Made by a program: the position numbers and the translations under genes
Assembly (NCBI GenBank): GCA_963281255.1
Contig: OY725500.1
Span: 2,537,184-2,601,183, forward strand
Length of the DNA: 64,000 nucleotides
Source: Aphrocallistes beatrix
Lineage: Eukaryota; Porifera; Hexactinellida; Sceptrulophora; Aphrocallistidae
Reading direction: 5' to 3'
Shown here: positions 11,475-21,385 of the stretch, piece by piece
Position numbering within the stretch: position 1 is the stretch's first letter
Layout of the letters: the number at the start of each line of letters is the position of its first letter
The notes under the pieces: model-generated
The model's input: only the letters and a program-made list of their open reading frames with translations
Told to the model about the DNA's origin: nothing
The model's database searches: none

Positions 11475-12116
11475 TATACTTGTACTATATGAATTAGGTG
11501 TCCGCTTAATCGGGACACTTTGTCCCGAATGACCTGAATAAGATTTCCCAATTAACAAACATAAAATTTACAAACATAAAATTGAAAATCTATATTTCAT
11601 CTCTTTTAACATTTTTGCTCTTTTAGAATTTTTAAGTGTATATTTATCCAATGCCTACGAGAGGAGTTAATGCGGTCTTAAGCCCTACTCCTCTATTTTT
11701 GGTTGGTACAATCTAGGGTTTTTTAGCGTAGAACATTCTGATTTGTCATTGATTCACTGGTCTACGTACAATTTTCTTCTCAATTGAAACTGATATTTCC
11801 TAGACCAGTAATTTGTGCTGATTTTAACTAATCCAACCACTTTTTCCCACTGTTCAGAATTTTATCTAAATAAAGTTTTTTAAATTGATGTAATACAATA
11901 ATTTAGTGATTTGACTGAATGTCAATATTGAACTAACTACACTTAATGTACAACTTTGACTAATATCATAGACTTATTCAACTTTCTGTATGCTAACATA
12001 AAAGGAGCGTCGCAGTTTCTATTCTGATTGGATCAGTCTGTCCCGTCATGGCCAGCGCTCACTGTTTCCTGAGGCTAACTCACTGGTCGGCTAACACCAG
12101 TAACAGGTTCTACCAC
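11475..12116. other. no supported gene; degraded pogo-type MITE end at 11503
   Basis: GTGTCCGCTTAATCGGGACAC at 11501 resembles the pogo-type MITE terminus seen at 21053 and 57620. The 100 bp before 12117 are GC-richer and may be a fragment of an older coding repeat that served as target for the RAG1-like transposon. Confidence 0.3.
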
Positions 12117-12120
12117 CGCA

Positions 12121-12470
12121 CACAGCGTGCCAAATTGGTGAATTTTTGAATCTCTTGTCCCAGATGTGAAACCTATGTAATTTGTTTCTCTTATATGTGT
12201 ATATTTATATGTTTAATTCCAAAAAATATAGTATTTTGCAAAATCTTGATTTTCACACCCCTTTGTCTGTATGACATGAGAAAATGCAAAAAAATTTTTT
12301 TGCTTTTTAACTTTTGCGAATGTTGTATTAGACTTGTAATTTTATGACAAGGATTAGAGAAATCTACCTTATATGGTCGTATTTATTCATAAATGATTCA
12401 TTAACCAATATTAATGGATAATATGGCACCATCCGACCCAAATTTGGCGATTTCCCTCTTGGATCAGCTA
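12121..12470 (+). repeat. left terminal inverted repeat of the RAG1-like transposon
   Basis: It matches the complement of 17062-16977 and 16258-15997. Landmarks: CTTGTCCCAGATGTGAAACC, TTTCACACCCCTTTGTCTGT, ATGGCACCATCCGACCCAAA and the inner end GGATCAGCTA (12461-12470), which pairs with TAGCTGATCC at 15997. Divergence between the arms is modest and visible as scattered substitutions and small indels. Confidence 0.9.
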
Positions 12471-12690
12471 TTTCTCCTGATAGACCCCTTCACAAGTTAA
12501 TATTCTGACTTAATCGGCCAATTTCCTTCCATTGACACTTATTTCTCTTTGAAACAACTTTGAAACATTTGGCAAGGTCAGGCTATAGGAAAAAGTTTGT
12601 TATCTACTGTCGTTCAGAGAGGCCAATGATTTTTATCATAATTTGTTCTAAAAAATTATCGTTTTACGAACATACTGCTACATTAGTAGT

Positions 12691-13314
12691 CTGGGGCGGC
12701 GCCAGCTTTATAATTATGTGTTGTACACTGAGCGGACAAAACTATTTTAGCACTTGATTCTTTCGCACACAAATAATACTAAATCGGAGTATTTCATGAA
12801 GGGAAATATGTTCAAATTCAAAGATACTAAAAATCTGATTTCAGATTAGAATTAGTCATAGTTGAACATAACCAATAAATTACCCAATTCAATGAACAAT
12901 CTTATCAGCCTGAGTCACCATAGGTAATTCGTATAGTGGTCAAAATGGGTGTATGTGGCATAAGGTGGCACTGATTGATTATTACAAAAAGTTAGGAATG
13001 ACTGATTAATTATAAAAATTAACCTGTGACTAATTTGAATGCGTATTATTCGAACCTGGAATCCGATTAGCTGTATCCCATACTGTTTAGAAGTAACCCT
13101 CTTCATGAATAGACCCATTTTAGTATTATTTGTTTGGGAAAGAATCAAGTGTTGAAATTTTTGTCCGCTTATGGATCGCAGATCATCTGTTTGGGGTCGC
13201 AGCATAAGGAAAATCTCATATAACAATTATTATGCTATGTTCCATGCACCCCTTTAGGGGGCGCAGGAATTGAATCAGAGGTCGCAGCTGCGCCCCCTCT
13301 AACGCCGCCACTGG
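12691..13314. mobile_element. non-autonomous hAT element nested in the RAG1-like transposon
   Basis: The ends are CTGGGGCGGCG (12691) and CGCCGCCACTGG (to 13314). Exact 8-bp duplications TTAGTAGT lie at 12683-12690 and 13315-13322. Near the right end is the typical GGGGGCGCAGCTGCG block. The 103-codon minus-strand frame at 12915-13226 lies wholly inside and shows no transposase motif. Part of the interior (12905-13140) resembles the foldback MITE at 54418-54888. It inserted after the RAG1-like element did. Confidence 0.85.
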
Positions 13315-13636
13315 TTAGTAGTTATAATTATTTCAATGCACTGGTTTACGATTTTCTTGATTCTTGAGGTCCATTATTAGTAGAATTGTAAAATTTCGTG
13401 GCAATTAATATCCAATATGCAGCCACCATTTCAGATTGGTTGTAATTAATTAACGTTTGACTAATTGTTTATATTTTCAATTTATAATCTATAACCGTAA
13501 AATGAGATATGTAGTGGTTTTAGTGGTAATTGGATTCAACTAATTACTAGATAGTAAATACCTATACCTAGTATATATAGCACTATGTAGTGGAGTAAAT
13601 CTTAATAATATTATAACATCTACTTTCTACTATTAC

Positions 13637-15827
13637 ATGGCGTCCAAAACAGCTTCAAAAGTCCAAGAATGTTCTCGTGAACATTAGGAAAATTTTGGGA
13701 GGGTATGCATAAGGTGTTGCATCAAATGCATTGCAGCTGACTTAAGAAGTAAGAATCATGGCAGAAACTTAACTGCAGATGTTATCTCTATGTATTCAAA
13801 GCATTGGGATCCAAATATCGTCTTTGATTTTCAAGAACAAATGCGATATCCTCGTGCTATATGTGATAAGTGCAGAACACAACTCAAGCGATTTGATAAT
13901 CCAAATCAACCCGATCCAAAATCATTTTCCAAGCAATTCCGATTTACAAAATGGCCTAGAAATGGAAAGATCTGTACTCCTGATAATTGTCCAGTATGTT
14001 ATGAGGCAGCAAGGCATATTGGTCAAGTAAGTTATTAATATAGTTTCATATTTCTACATGTTCAATAATTTATTTTCAATAATTACTTACGTATCTAGGA
14101 AATAAGATACAATCCCGACACTCCAGATAAATCAAAACCAAAAAGGCAAATATTTAACCGCTGCGGTTTGTGCTTGCAAAATATCGGAAAAGGGCTCCCT
14201 CATCGATGTCGATTGGCACAGCAATCTGCAAAAATTGCACCATCATCTTCGACTGATCATTTTATCAGTCGTACCCTGAAGCGAGAGCTGGTAGGAATGC
14301 TGATCAAAATTGCTGAAGAGGCAAATGCGTTTGATATTCTGGCCGAAGAAGTAATAATGCGTACAAACGAGGTTCCAGTAACATCTGCTATAAATATAGA
14401 CGAAAATATCCTCGCATCGATTAAAGTAAGCAATTAGTTGACTGTTACCTCCACACTTTAATACAGCTTAATTGTATTTTGTTAATGTTTAGGCTAATAC
14501 CGGTGGAAAAGCTGGGCAGTCGATTAGATCCCTCCGTGAGATATATTCACAATTGAAGAATTGTAATATTTCACTTCCTAATATTCGAAGAAGGTACCAA
14601 AATGAATCGATCTGAAGTTGAACATTCTCTTGCATACTGTAAATCTATTGTTGAAATTGATTCACTAGTAAGGCGAGAAAATGATTATGACAGCTCCCAT
14701 CCTCTTAGATGCAAATTAGGGTGGATAAAGGACAAGGGTTTCTTAAACTCACTGCTCAGTATATGGAAATCACATATAACTCAATAAAAACAACCTTGAT
14801 TTTAGCTGCCAGTCCATGCATAGAAACACAACAATTTATTCAAGGTTCTCCAGAAAGTTTTTCCGAACAAATGCTTTAATGACATTCCTTCCACAACATT
14901 TTTCTTATCATGTGATCTCAAGGTCCAAGCCATGGCAGCAGGTAGCAGACATTTTATCTACATGTGTTCCCTTGCACTCTGTATATTTATTAAATTCTTA
15001 GGCATAAAACAAGCAAGTGCTGCACAACCATGTCCTATGTGTACTTGGACGAGAACTAAAGGTTTTGAAGACGAAGTTACAGAACATCTGAATTATGACC
15101 AGGCCGTAGAGATTGTCACTAATAACGATTCAAATTCCAAAGGTAGGAACATGTTTTTCACTAGTGAGTGTAACTACCAATTTTGTTTTAAAAAATACGT
15201 ACTATGCATCATTTAGGCTATGAAGATTTTCCCATATTTGAAGTAGACTTTTTCCACTTCTTCTGTTTTCCAGTCCTACACATTCTTTTGATGGTTAACA
15301 ATATTCTTGAGAAAATATCATCTGATATAGGCATTTCGAATTTTGAGACATTCCAGAAGTTACTCCACACTGACTATGGTATAAAATGGCAATTATACAT
15401 ACCATGGAATCAGCTTAGAAGGAAATGATTGTAGAAAACTTCTGAGAATTACCAATGAAATTACATGGCCTGAACAAACACCCACTTCTTCAATCGACGT
15501 ACTGGTAAAGTTAGATTGCATCGTAGCAATATGTTTTTCTTCTAATGAACCAGATAAAATTGCTGCACACAATGCAGTCTGTGAATTTAAAACTGCTTGG
15601 ATTCTGCAGGATGGCCAGTAACATTAAAATCACACTATATAACTTCACATTTATTGGACAAGATTGAAATGCTGGAGGAAGGAGAGGGTTTAGGGGTATG
15701 GTCTGAAACTGCGTGCGAAAGTTCTCATTCTGCCTTCCGTGATACATACACTAGATTTAAAGGGCAAGAAAGTGATTTAATGAAAGCTTGTTGTGAATAT
15801 AACTCTATTCGTTTGAAATTATATTAA
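13637..15827 (+). pseudogene. RAG1-like transposase gene, multi-exon, decayed
   Basis: The likely start is ATG 13637, followed by an in-frame TAG at 13685. Exon 1 (to 14026) has CIRCCIKC, later YPRAICDKC, then WPRNGKICTPDNCPVC. This resembles the RAG1 N-terminal region, in which two CxxC groups are followed by W-P...C-x2-C-x2-A. Exon 2 is 14099-14425 (NRCGLCLQNIGKGLPHRC). Exon 3 starts at 14493 and is frameshifted near 14605. Catalytic-type Asp in SCDLKV (14914) lies exactly 19 residues before CPMC once the 60-bp intron 14942-15001 is removed. Another exon starts at 15217, and EGNDCRKLL lies near 15410. The last part has HYITSH (His-x4-His, 15633-15650), then GLGVWSE with Glu 19 residues after the second His (15705). 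Mouse RAG1 has D708-C727-x2-C730 and H937-x4-H942-E962. The first catalytic Asp is not identifiable. There are at least three frameshifts plus one stop, so it is inactive. Confidence 0.75.
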
Positions 15828-15996
15828 TATTATCTCTGATTCTTGTATCATAGTATGTATTATTTACTTTATAATAGATAATGGTAGTGATAAACAGTGA
15901 ATGATACTATATATTAGCAAGGTTGTAGTTAAGAGGGAGCTTGGGACCCCCAGAAATTACATAAACTAAGTATATTTACATATACTTCCCCAATAT

Positions 15997-17062
15997 AGCT
16001 GATCCAAGAGGGAAATCGCCAAATTTGGGTCGGATGGTGCCATATTATCCATTAATATTTATTGATGAATCATTTAAGAATAAATATGACCGCATAAGGT
16101 AGATTTCTCTAATCCTTGTCATAAATTTACAAGTCTAATACAACATACGCAAAAGTTAAAAAGCCAAAAAATTTTTTTTGAATTTTCTTGTCATACAGAC
16201 AAAGGGGTGTGAAAATCAAGATTTTGCAAGATACTATATTTTTTGGAATTAAGCGTATCATAGCCTACTATACATAAGGACTCACAACTGATTGTGGATT
16301 TTGGACCAGGGATGCGGAGGAAGACCGTTGAACTAATTCATGAGCTGCCTTAAATCATTTACAAAGCACAATAGAGCTTAGGAATATATTATCAGCATAT
16401 ATAAATATGGTGTCAAAGTACCCATATCCATTGTTAAAATTTTGATTAGTCACCATATGGTTGCGCAATAGGTTATATTTGTGACAAATTTGGTGATTTT
16501 CAGAGGCCGTTTAGGGGCACTTCTAAGTGTTTTTACTGTAAAATTTTTCGCATAGAACTGAGATATGAATGGGTTAATACTAAAATTTTGGAATTTTTCA
16601 TGGAATGTTGGTACATTCCGGTGTTGCTATGGAAACGTGTTTTGGTCAGTTTGGGTCATATCTTGAAAACCACAAGAGCTAGACATTTAAATGTAATTCC
16701 ATTTGATTAGAAATATACTACTTCCTATCAAGTGATAATATAATTTCATCCTCTAAATTCAAAGGTTTATGAGATAATCGACATATTATCAAATGTGACC
16801 AATATGGTACATTGACACCATATTTATATATGCTGATAATATATTCCTAAGCTCTATTGTGCTTTGTAAATGATTTAAGGCAGCTCATGCATTAGTTCAA
16901 CGGTCTTCCTCCGCATCTCTGGTCCAAAATCCACAATCAGTTGTGAGGCCTTATGTATAGTAGGCTATGAGCATATGAATATACACATATAAGAGAAACA
17001 AATTACATAGGTTTCACATCTGGGACAAGAGATTCAAAAATTCACTAATCTGGCACGCTGTG
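15997..17062 (-). repeat. right terminal inverted repeat, split by a nested foldback
   Basis: The inner part is 15997-16258 and the outer part about 16977-17062. Together they match 12470-12121 in reverse complement. The interruption is the 711-bp CATAG foldback at 16259-16969. Confidence 0.88.
16259..16969. mobile_element. CATAG-type foldback (copy 4) nested in the RAG1-like right repeat
   Basis: The ends CATAGCCTACTATACATAAGG and CCTTATGTATAGTAGGCTATG are exact inverted repeats, and the whole 711 bp folds on itself. The flanks are AGCGTAT (16252-16258) and AGCATAT (16970-16976), a 7-bp duplication with one mismatch. The pre-insertion sequence can be read directly from the uninterrupted left repeat near 12205-12225. 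No coding capacity. Confidence 0.9.
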
Positions 17063-17204
17063 CGCATGCTGATAAGGCTGCTCTTTCTCAGGAATTCGCC
17101 AATTTCTTAGTTCTTATGGTAGACAACATCTGGCTCTGGCTGAGAGGGCCGCTTCCATCCAAGTCGTGAATCATCTTACATTACATCATCTCTTCCCCGG
17201 GACG

Positions 17205-17515
17205 CAGTCTGACACAGAAAGGTGATTTTTGGCATGTGGGAGTCTTTTGGTTATGGCTCCACTAAGTTCTGACCTCAGACGAAAATGTTTCATCATGGAA
17301 TTATGACGTCATTGTCACCTTTTTTTATAATTAGAAATTTCAGTTTTTCGACCATAACTCAGCCATTTTAAGTGATAGAAGGCTGAAGTTTTAATAGAAT
17401 GTGTATATTGATTTATCTCAAATATGATTCAACTATCATCAAAAAATGATGACTCATCATTCTGTTATGACGTCATCATTACTCGTCATAAATTTAAAAA
17501 ATTGTCAAAGTGAAA
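17205..17515 (+). repeat. fragment of GC-hairpin/TA family D
   Basis: It carries the family's GGCATGTGGGAGTCTTTTGG, AATTATGACGTCATTGTCAC, AAAAAATGATGACTCATCAT and TGACGTCATCATTACTC motifs. It lacks both the 5' TCCTTACTATTAAAACTCG end and the 3' GC hairpin. Non-coding. Confidence 0.75.
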
Positions 17516-17539
17516 CTATCGTTAATTCTCTTATAACAT

Positions 17540-18124
17540 TTCATCTTGATTACTGTAGCAGCCTCTTGCGGTTCCCCTCATCCTTCTAGCTCGACAGCGA
17601 GTCTAGAACAGTGCAGCCAGACTTATATACAATGTCTCCCGTGCCTTCTCGTTATCCCCTCTTCTTATCAACCTCCACTAGCTGCCCGTTAAACATCGCA
17701 TCCTCGTAAAAATTCTCCTCATAACTTACAAAACAATCCATTCTCTTGCTCCGGACTATATCATCCAACTCACATAGGCTATGACATCCAATCGTTCTCT
17801 GCGATCATCCAACTCCATCCTCCTTGAACTTCCTACTATCAAATCCTCCACAACCCTCGTGCTTTGACTTTAGCTGCGCCTGTTGAGTAGAATATTCTCC
17901 CTCCGAGCATTCGTTATGCCTCTTTACTCCCTATCTTCAAAAGATGCTAAAAGCACCTTTTTCGCATCGCACATCCCTCAACTACTTAATTAAACACTTA
18001 ATATGCACATCTTAAATTAATTTCAACGCATTTACATACATTACATAACAAGAATACATACATCTATTATTATTGTACTGTCCACTTGGACATATTAATA
18101 TGGAATCAGCGCTATATAAATGTA

Positions 18125-18166
<42 letters not shown>
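17540..18166 (+). mobile_element. CR1/L2-like LINE 3' end with (TTA)n tail
   Basis: The translated pieces, broken by stops, follow the C-terminal part of CR1/L2 reverse transcriptases: LDYCSSLL near 17555, then a block corresponding to LLTYK.IH.LAPDYI..L near 17715-17775, then LRSSNSILLELPTIKSS near 17795. The 3' end GCGCTATATAAATGTATATTATTATT and the (TTA)n tail (18127-18165) are characteristic of L2-type elements. A second copy is at 62009-62475. It is 5'-truncated and inactive, and its tail ends about 30 bp before the fragment at 18197. Confidence 0.8.
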
Positions 18167-18167
<1 letters not shown>

Positions 18168-18196
18168 TTGTGGTAATCTCAAAGTAATATCATAGA

Positions 18197-18448
18197 ATGC
18201 ATTTCTTGCCTTCACATTTGGAATATTTTCCAGAATATCTAGATATCTGTGAGGAACAAGGTGAGTGGTTCCACCATGACATTTGTGAAATGGAGAAAAG
18301 ATGCCAAGATAAATGGAATACAAATATGATAAGAAACTTTTACTGGAGCTTAAAAAGAGACCAAACACCAACAATCCACAAACAATGTCATAAAATGATG
18401 GTTTCTTCCAACAGCTCTTTAGAATTAGTGCTTTCTCAAGTCATTTGA
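18197..18448 (+). pseudogene. fragment of a repeated animal ORF family (HFLPSH...GEWFHHDI)
   Basis: The frame has HFLPSH (His-x4-His), YFPEYL, EEQGEWFHHDICEMEKR and FYWSLKRD. I recognise this as the C-terminal block of an uncharacterised family with many copies in arthropod and cnidarian genomes (general form H.L.SHL..FP...S.EQGERFHQDI..ME.RYQG.W......Y.W.L.RD). The family's function is not known to me. Its His-x4-His followed by Glu and His looks transposase-like. Only about 80 residues survive, and upstream sequence is replaced by the LINE tail. It is probably unrelated to the RAG1-like element next door except by insertion. Confidence 0.65.
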
Positions 18449-18674
18449 CTTTGTTTGCATAATCTTCCTTAGAAAATGTTCAGTGTATCTGTAGAAAATT
18501 TTAATTGTGGCGGTTATATAATTGATACTACAGAGTGGCCAGTTCTGTAAGTTCTGTCCACAAATAAAACGTCAAAGTTTCGGGAAAACTCATTGAAATA
18601 ACTTAAAAAGTTTAATTAATTAATTAATAATATCACAACAACGTACATATTATTAGGATGGTAATAAATCATGC

Positions 18675-18890
18675 TTATTCAATATATTCACCCTTTTTCT
18701 TAAATACAGCCCTTGTCATCCAGCGATTCGTATGTTTCCCATCTTCAATGGTCCACCCATGACCACTTGGAATGGGAATCTTGGGATACTTCAAGAACTT
18801 GATGCCACACTGTCTGGAAATTTCCCCGAAAACAATCCATGAAGAGGCAATCATCACAAGGGAATGGCGGACACTTCGTCGCACGGACAT
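18675..18890 (-). pseudogene. fragment with SGHGWTIEDGKHTNRWM motif, unknown
   Basis: A minus-strand frame of 71 codons contains IPIPSGHGWTIEDGK and RWMTRAVF. It faintly recalls a PSP..-GW...DG....W block I associate with repeated, uncharacterised transposon-linked ORFs in invertebrates. I give no function. The plus-strand frame on the same DNA (18772-19011) runs into the tandem repeat and is less convincing. Confidence 0.25.
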
Positions 18891-19170
18891 TTCGTCACAC
18901 GGAATTTTGTCCCCAAATGCCCAATTTGCACCCTTTTTTCAAATATACTCCACTCCTAAAGCCTCAATTTCCGTTCCTTACATATTAGTACCCGTTTATT
19001 TTAGTCTCTAATGAGATGAATTTTCGAGGACAAAAATTCCAGGGACGCTACTCATTATCCGGTAACTTATGTTCAGGAGACAAAATGTCTATGTGACGAA
19101 ATGTCCGCGACGAAATGTCCATGCGATGAAATGTCTGCGACGAAATGTCCGTGCGACGAGATGTCCGTTT
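18865..19170. repeat. ACGAAATGTCC tandem array and its inverted partner
   Basis: At 19093-19170 there are at least five units of roughly 15 bp (GACGAAATGTCCGTGC-type). At 18866-18897 the complementary GGACACTTCGTCGCACGGACATTTCGTC appears, so the two arms could fold over about 200 bp. The 123-codon frame starting at 19101 is produced by this array. Confidence 0.65.
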
Positions 19171-19234
19171 ATCACCACAAGGGGGCAGCTGTCCTATTCG
19201 ACCTCCCTTTTCTTTGCACTGAGCAGTTGAATGC

Positions 19235-19400
19235 GTCTATTCCCATCCCATATGAGAATACACACAGAAAATCCCACATAAACCTACAGAAAACCCCACA
19301 GAAACCCACATGTGGGATTACCCATAGGCTTAAAGTCATTCCCATTCCCATCCCAGATGGGAATACCCACAGATTCCCACTCCCACTGCAACTCAGCTAC
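19235..19400. repeat. low-complexity CCCACA/GGGAATACCCACAGA repeat
   Basis: Short direct and inverted copies of CCCATCCCA..TGGGAATACCCACAGA. No gene. Probably a decayed MITE. Confidence 0.45.
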
Positions 19401-20635
19401 ACTTTATGTACACCTTATAAGGAAAATTATGAACGAATGAAATGCAATAATAAACACATCTGTATCTTATGATGATATAATGATGGAACTAGACTCTCAG
19501 CTGCATGTTTTGCATGTAATAACATGCGAATACTGCTTCGTCTTGCGTAGTGAACAATGTGTCAACTTCACCTGAAGCATCGCTTGTCATCTTGAAGCAT
19601 TTGCTCTCACATGTAGGATACATGTGATTACAATTTCTTAGAGCATTGATCATAATGTTTGCTTTTGCCAGTCTATGGTCAAGAATTTGATTAAGTTCGT
19701 TTTACTTTTGGATGACGACAAAGGACTCCTCCATTGCTTTATCTTATGGCCAACTACAATGTTGCGGAAGACCATTGTCTGGCACACGGTTAACTCGCTT
19801 GAATCGTATTACTTTATCTTGACATAAACTGTTAATACAAAATTATATCAAATTCATAATTTTTTGTCTGCATCATGGACTTAAAGCAGGTCCCTGACCA
19901 CTAAAAGCTGAGTGAGAACAAAATTTCCAGCAATTTGAGGGGTCACAAGACTATATTCGACTCACTTTATCACCCTAGCAACACCATAGCAAACCAAGAA
20001 TGTGGCACCATAGCATTTTCAAAACATTTTGTAACATATCGAGTGACCCCTCTTTCGACTCTGCTCGGTCATTTGAGTGCAACTATAAGCTTAAAACCCA
20101 TATATATGGTCATTCAATATTATTTTTGTGAAAGGGAGTTTCGTCCGAATATCTTACAGTAGTTCATTAATAACGCCAGTAGCAACCAAAAGCTACCTTC
20201 CCTGCAAGTCGATCATATATTTTCCAACTCTGGGAGTATATTGCTTACCAAAATCAATATTAGCGTTAGTCCCTCGATTTGGACCCACAAACTCCCCTGG
20301 CTCATGAACTACTATATGATCGAACTTTAAAATGATTAGAATATAGCATTATACTAATCAAACATAAAACTGAATAATATTAGTAATGGTAAGTAGTCAT
20401 TTATTATTAATCTAGTAAAAATAAACCATGGTTCTTCTATTTGAGCAAAATTGTGGCAATTAATGTCAAAATAGGAGCAAAGAAGATTGATTAACTCACT
20501 CCGGTAAGACATAGCTTAGTTGGTTGTACCGCCTAGAATGTCCCGTCCTCCATTAGTTGTGAATGCGTGTACTTTGTAAACGTTATGTTTTCTTGTTTCT
20601 TTTTGAGCCACTCGAATACGGATTGTCTGTCTTTT
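19401..20635. other. no supported gene
   Basis: Stops occur in all frames and I found no recognisable motif. The frame at 19935-20162 has no features. Confidence 0.35.
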
Positions 20636-20996
20636 CTTAGGCTACGAGCTTGCAGTGATTAGCCATATTATCATCCACTTCGTGCGCTCCATAGTCTAGC
20701 TGCACCTCTGCTTGACGCAAGTTATGTTGCACAAGTCCAATAAACTCCCGCATCTAAATGTCTGTCATTGCACCGTCCTTACATTCTCTGACCCACTTCT
20801 TTAGGATGGAGTGCACCTTGCTGGGGTGTTGTGTCGTAAGTACCACACAGACCTGTCTGTTTAGGAATCTAGCGCGTTTCGCCTCCTTCCATAGATGTGT
20901 ACAAAATACTGCCACTCGTACCCTTCTGACACAGTTCATTCTGCGAAACCGTGGGTTTCTTCGAATTCGTCGATGGGTGTGTCCAAGGCATTGCAC
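20636..20996 (-). pseudogene. decayed ORF of unknown identity
   Basis: The minus strand from 20996 stays open to TAG near 20754 and then continues in the same frame (MREFIGLVQHNLRQAEVQLDY ... EVDDNMANHC) to a stop near 20636. That gives about 120 codons interrupted by a single stop. It is GC-richer than its surroundings. It includes HPSKVHSILKKWVRECKD, which looks helical. I do not recognise the family; a retrotransposon gag-like or other mobile-element ORF is possible. The overlapping plus-strand frame (20758-21006) has lower coding plausibility. Confidence 0.3.
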
Positions 20997-21052
20997 AATT
21001 CTTTGAATGCGGCCTCAATGGATTCTTCTTTGATTAACTTGATTAGTAAGTA

Positions 21053-21212
21053 CAGTTGACTCCGCTTAATTGTGTCACTTTTGGCATGACCGGAATAACT
21101 CTCATATATAGGAGCTAAACTAAAATATTTTCGGTTAACAAGGTTCTCCGCTTAATCGGGGCAAAATGTCCTCTGACCGATGTGACCATATTAAGCGGAG
21201 TCGAATGTACTG
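21053..21212. mobile_element. 160-bp pogo-type MITE
   Basis: The left end CAGTTGACTCCGCTTAATTG pairs with the right-end ATTAAGCGGAGTCGAATGTACTG, offset by a small indel. It is flanked by TA on both sides (21051-21052, 21213-21214). A longer relative is at 54896-57776 (split), and there are ends at 11503 and 60991. The CAGT..CTCCGCTTAA termini are typical of pogo/Tigger derivatives. Confidence 0.8.
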
Positions 21213-21385
21213 TAGCCCAAATAACCACCTCGTTATAACCCACTTGGTTATAATGGGACTTCAGTGTGTAAGGGCGTAACAAAGGCAGAAAAATTAGATG
21301 TTGGATGGAAATACGAGATTTTAATCGTGAAAAATTAAAAAATGAGATTTCAATCATAAGTATGCAATGATATTCTCACACCTGG

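Larger units (their letters stand above)
12121..17062 (+). mobile_element. RAG1-like transposon with long terminal inverted repeats
   Basis: A complete element of 4942 bp, about 3.6 kb without its two nested insertions. The left end starts CACAGCGTGCCAAATTGG (12121). The right end, read inward, starts CACAGCGTGCCAGATTAG (from 17062). The inverted repeat continues for about 350 bp. CGCA lies immediately outside each end (12117-12120 and 17063-17066), a candidate 4-bp target duplication. Between the repeats lies one decayed plus-strand gene (13637-15827) with RAG1-like catalytic and zinc spacing. No second gene such as a RAG2-like partner is visible: the space before the gene is filled by a hAT insertion, and only about 170 bp lie between the gene and the right repeat. 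The CACAGCG terminus resembles the RSS heptamer CACAGTG and Transib ends, but is not identical. Grouping with RAG1/Transib is my inference from residue spacing plus ends. Confidence 0.85.

Noticed and set aside
12117-12120. 5-bp target duplication for the RAG1-like element (CCGCA versus CGCAT)
   Set aside because: A 5-bp reading gives mismatched repeats on both sides. Only the 4-bp CGCA is exact, so I report 4 bp and note that this differs from typical Transib/RAG.
12915-13226. 103-codon minus-strand frame
   Set aside because: It lies within the 624-bp non-autonomous hAT element, has no transposase motif, and part of the DNA is shared with a MITE at 54.4 kb where the frame is not kept.
18012-18374. 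120-codon minus-strand frame with a poly-Asn run
   Set aside because: The Asn run is the (TTA)n tail of the LINE read on the other strand. The frame spans LINE tail and an unrelated fragment.
19101-19472. 123-codon frame beginning with repeats of SATKCPCDEM
   Set aside because: Produced by the ACGAAATGTCC tandem array. Downstream it runs through a low-complexity CCCACA region.
20504-20580. Possible tRNA-like segment (TAGCTTAGTTGGTTGTACCGCC)
   Set aside because: It resembles a D-arm (A-box) but no acceptor pairing, anticodon arm or TTCGA B-box can be placed at the right distance.
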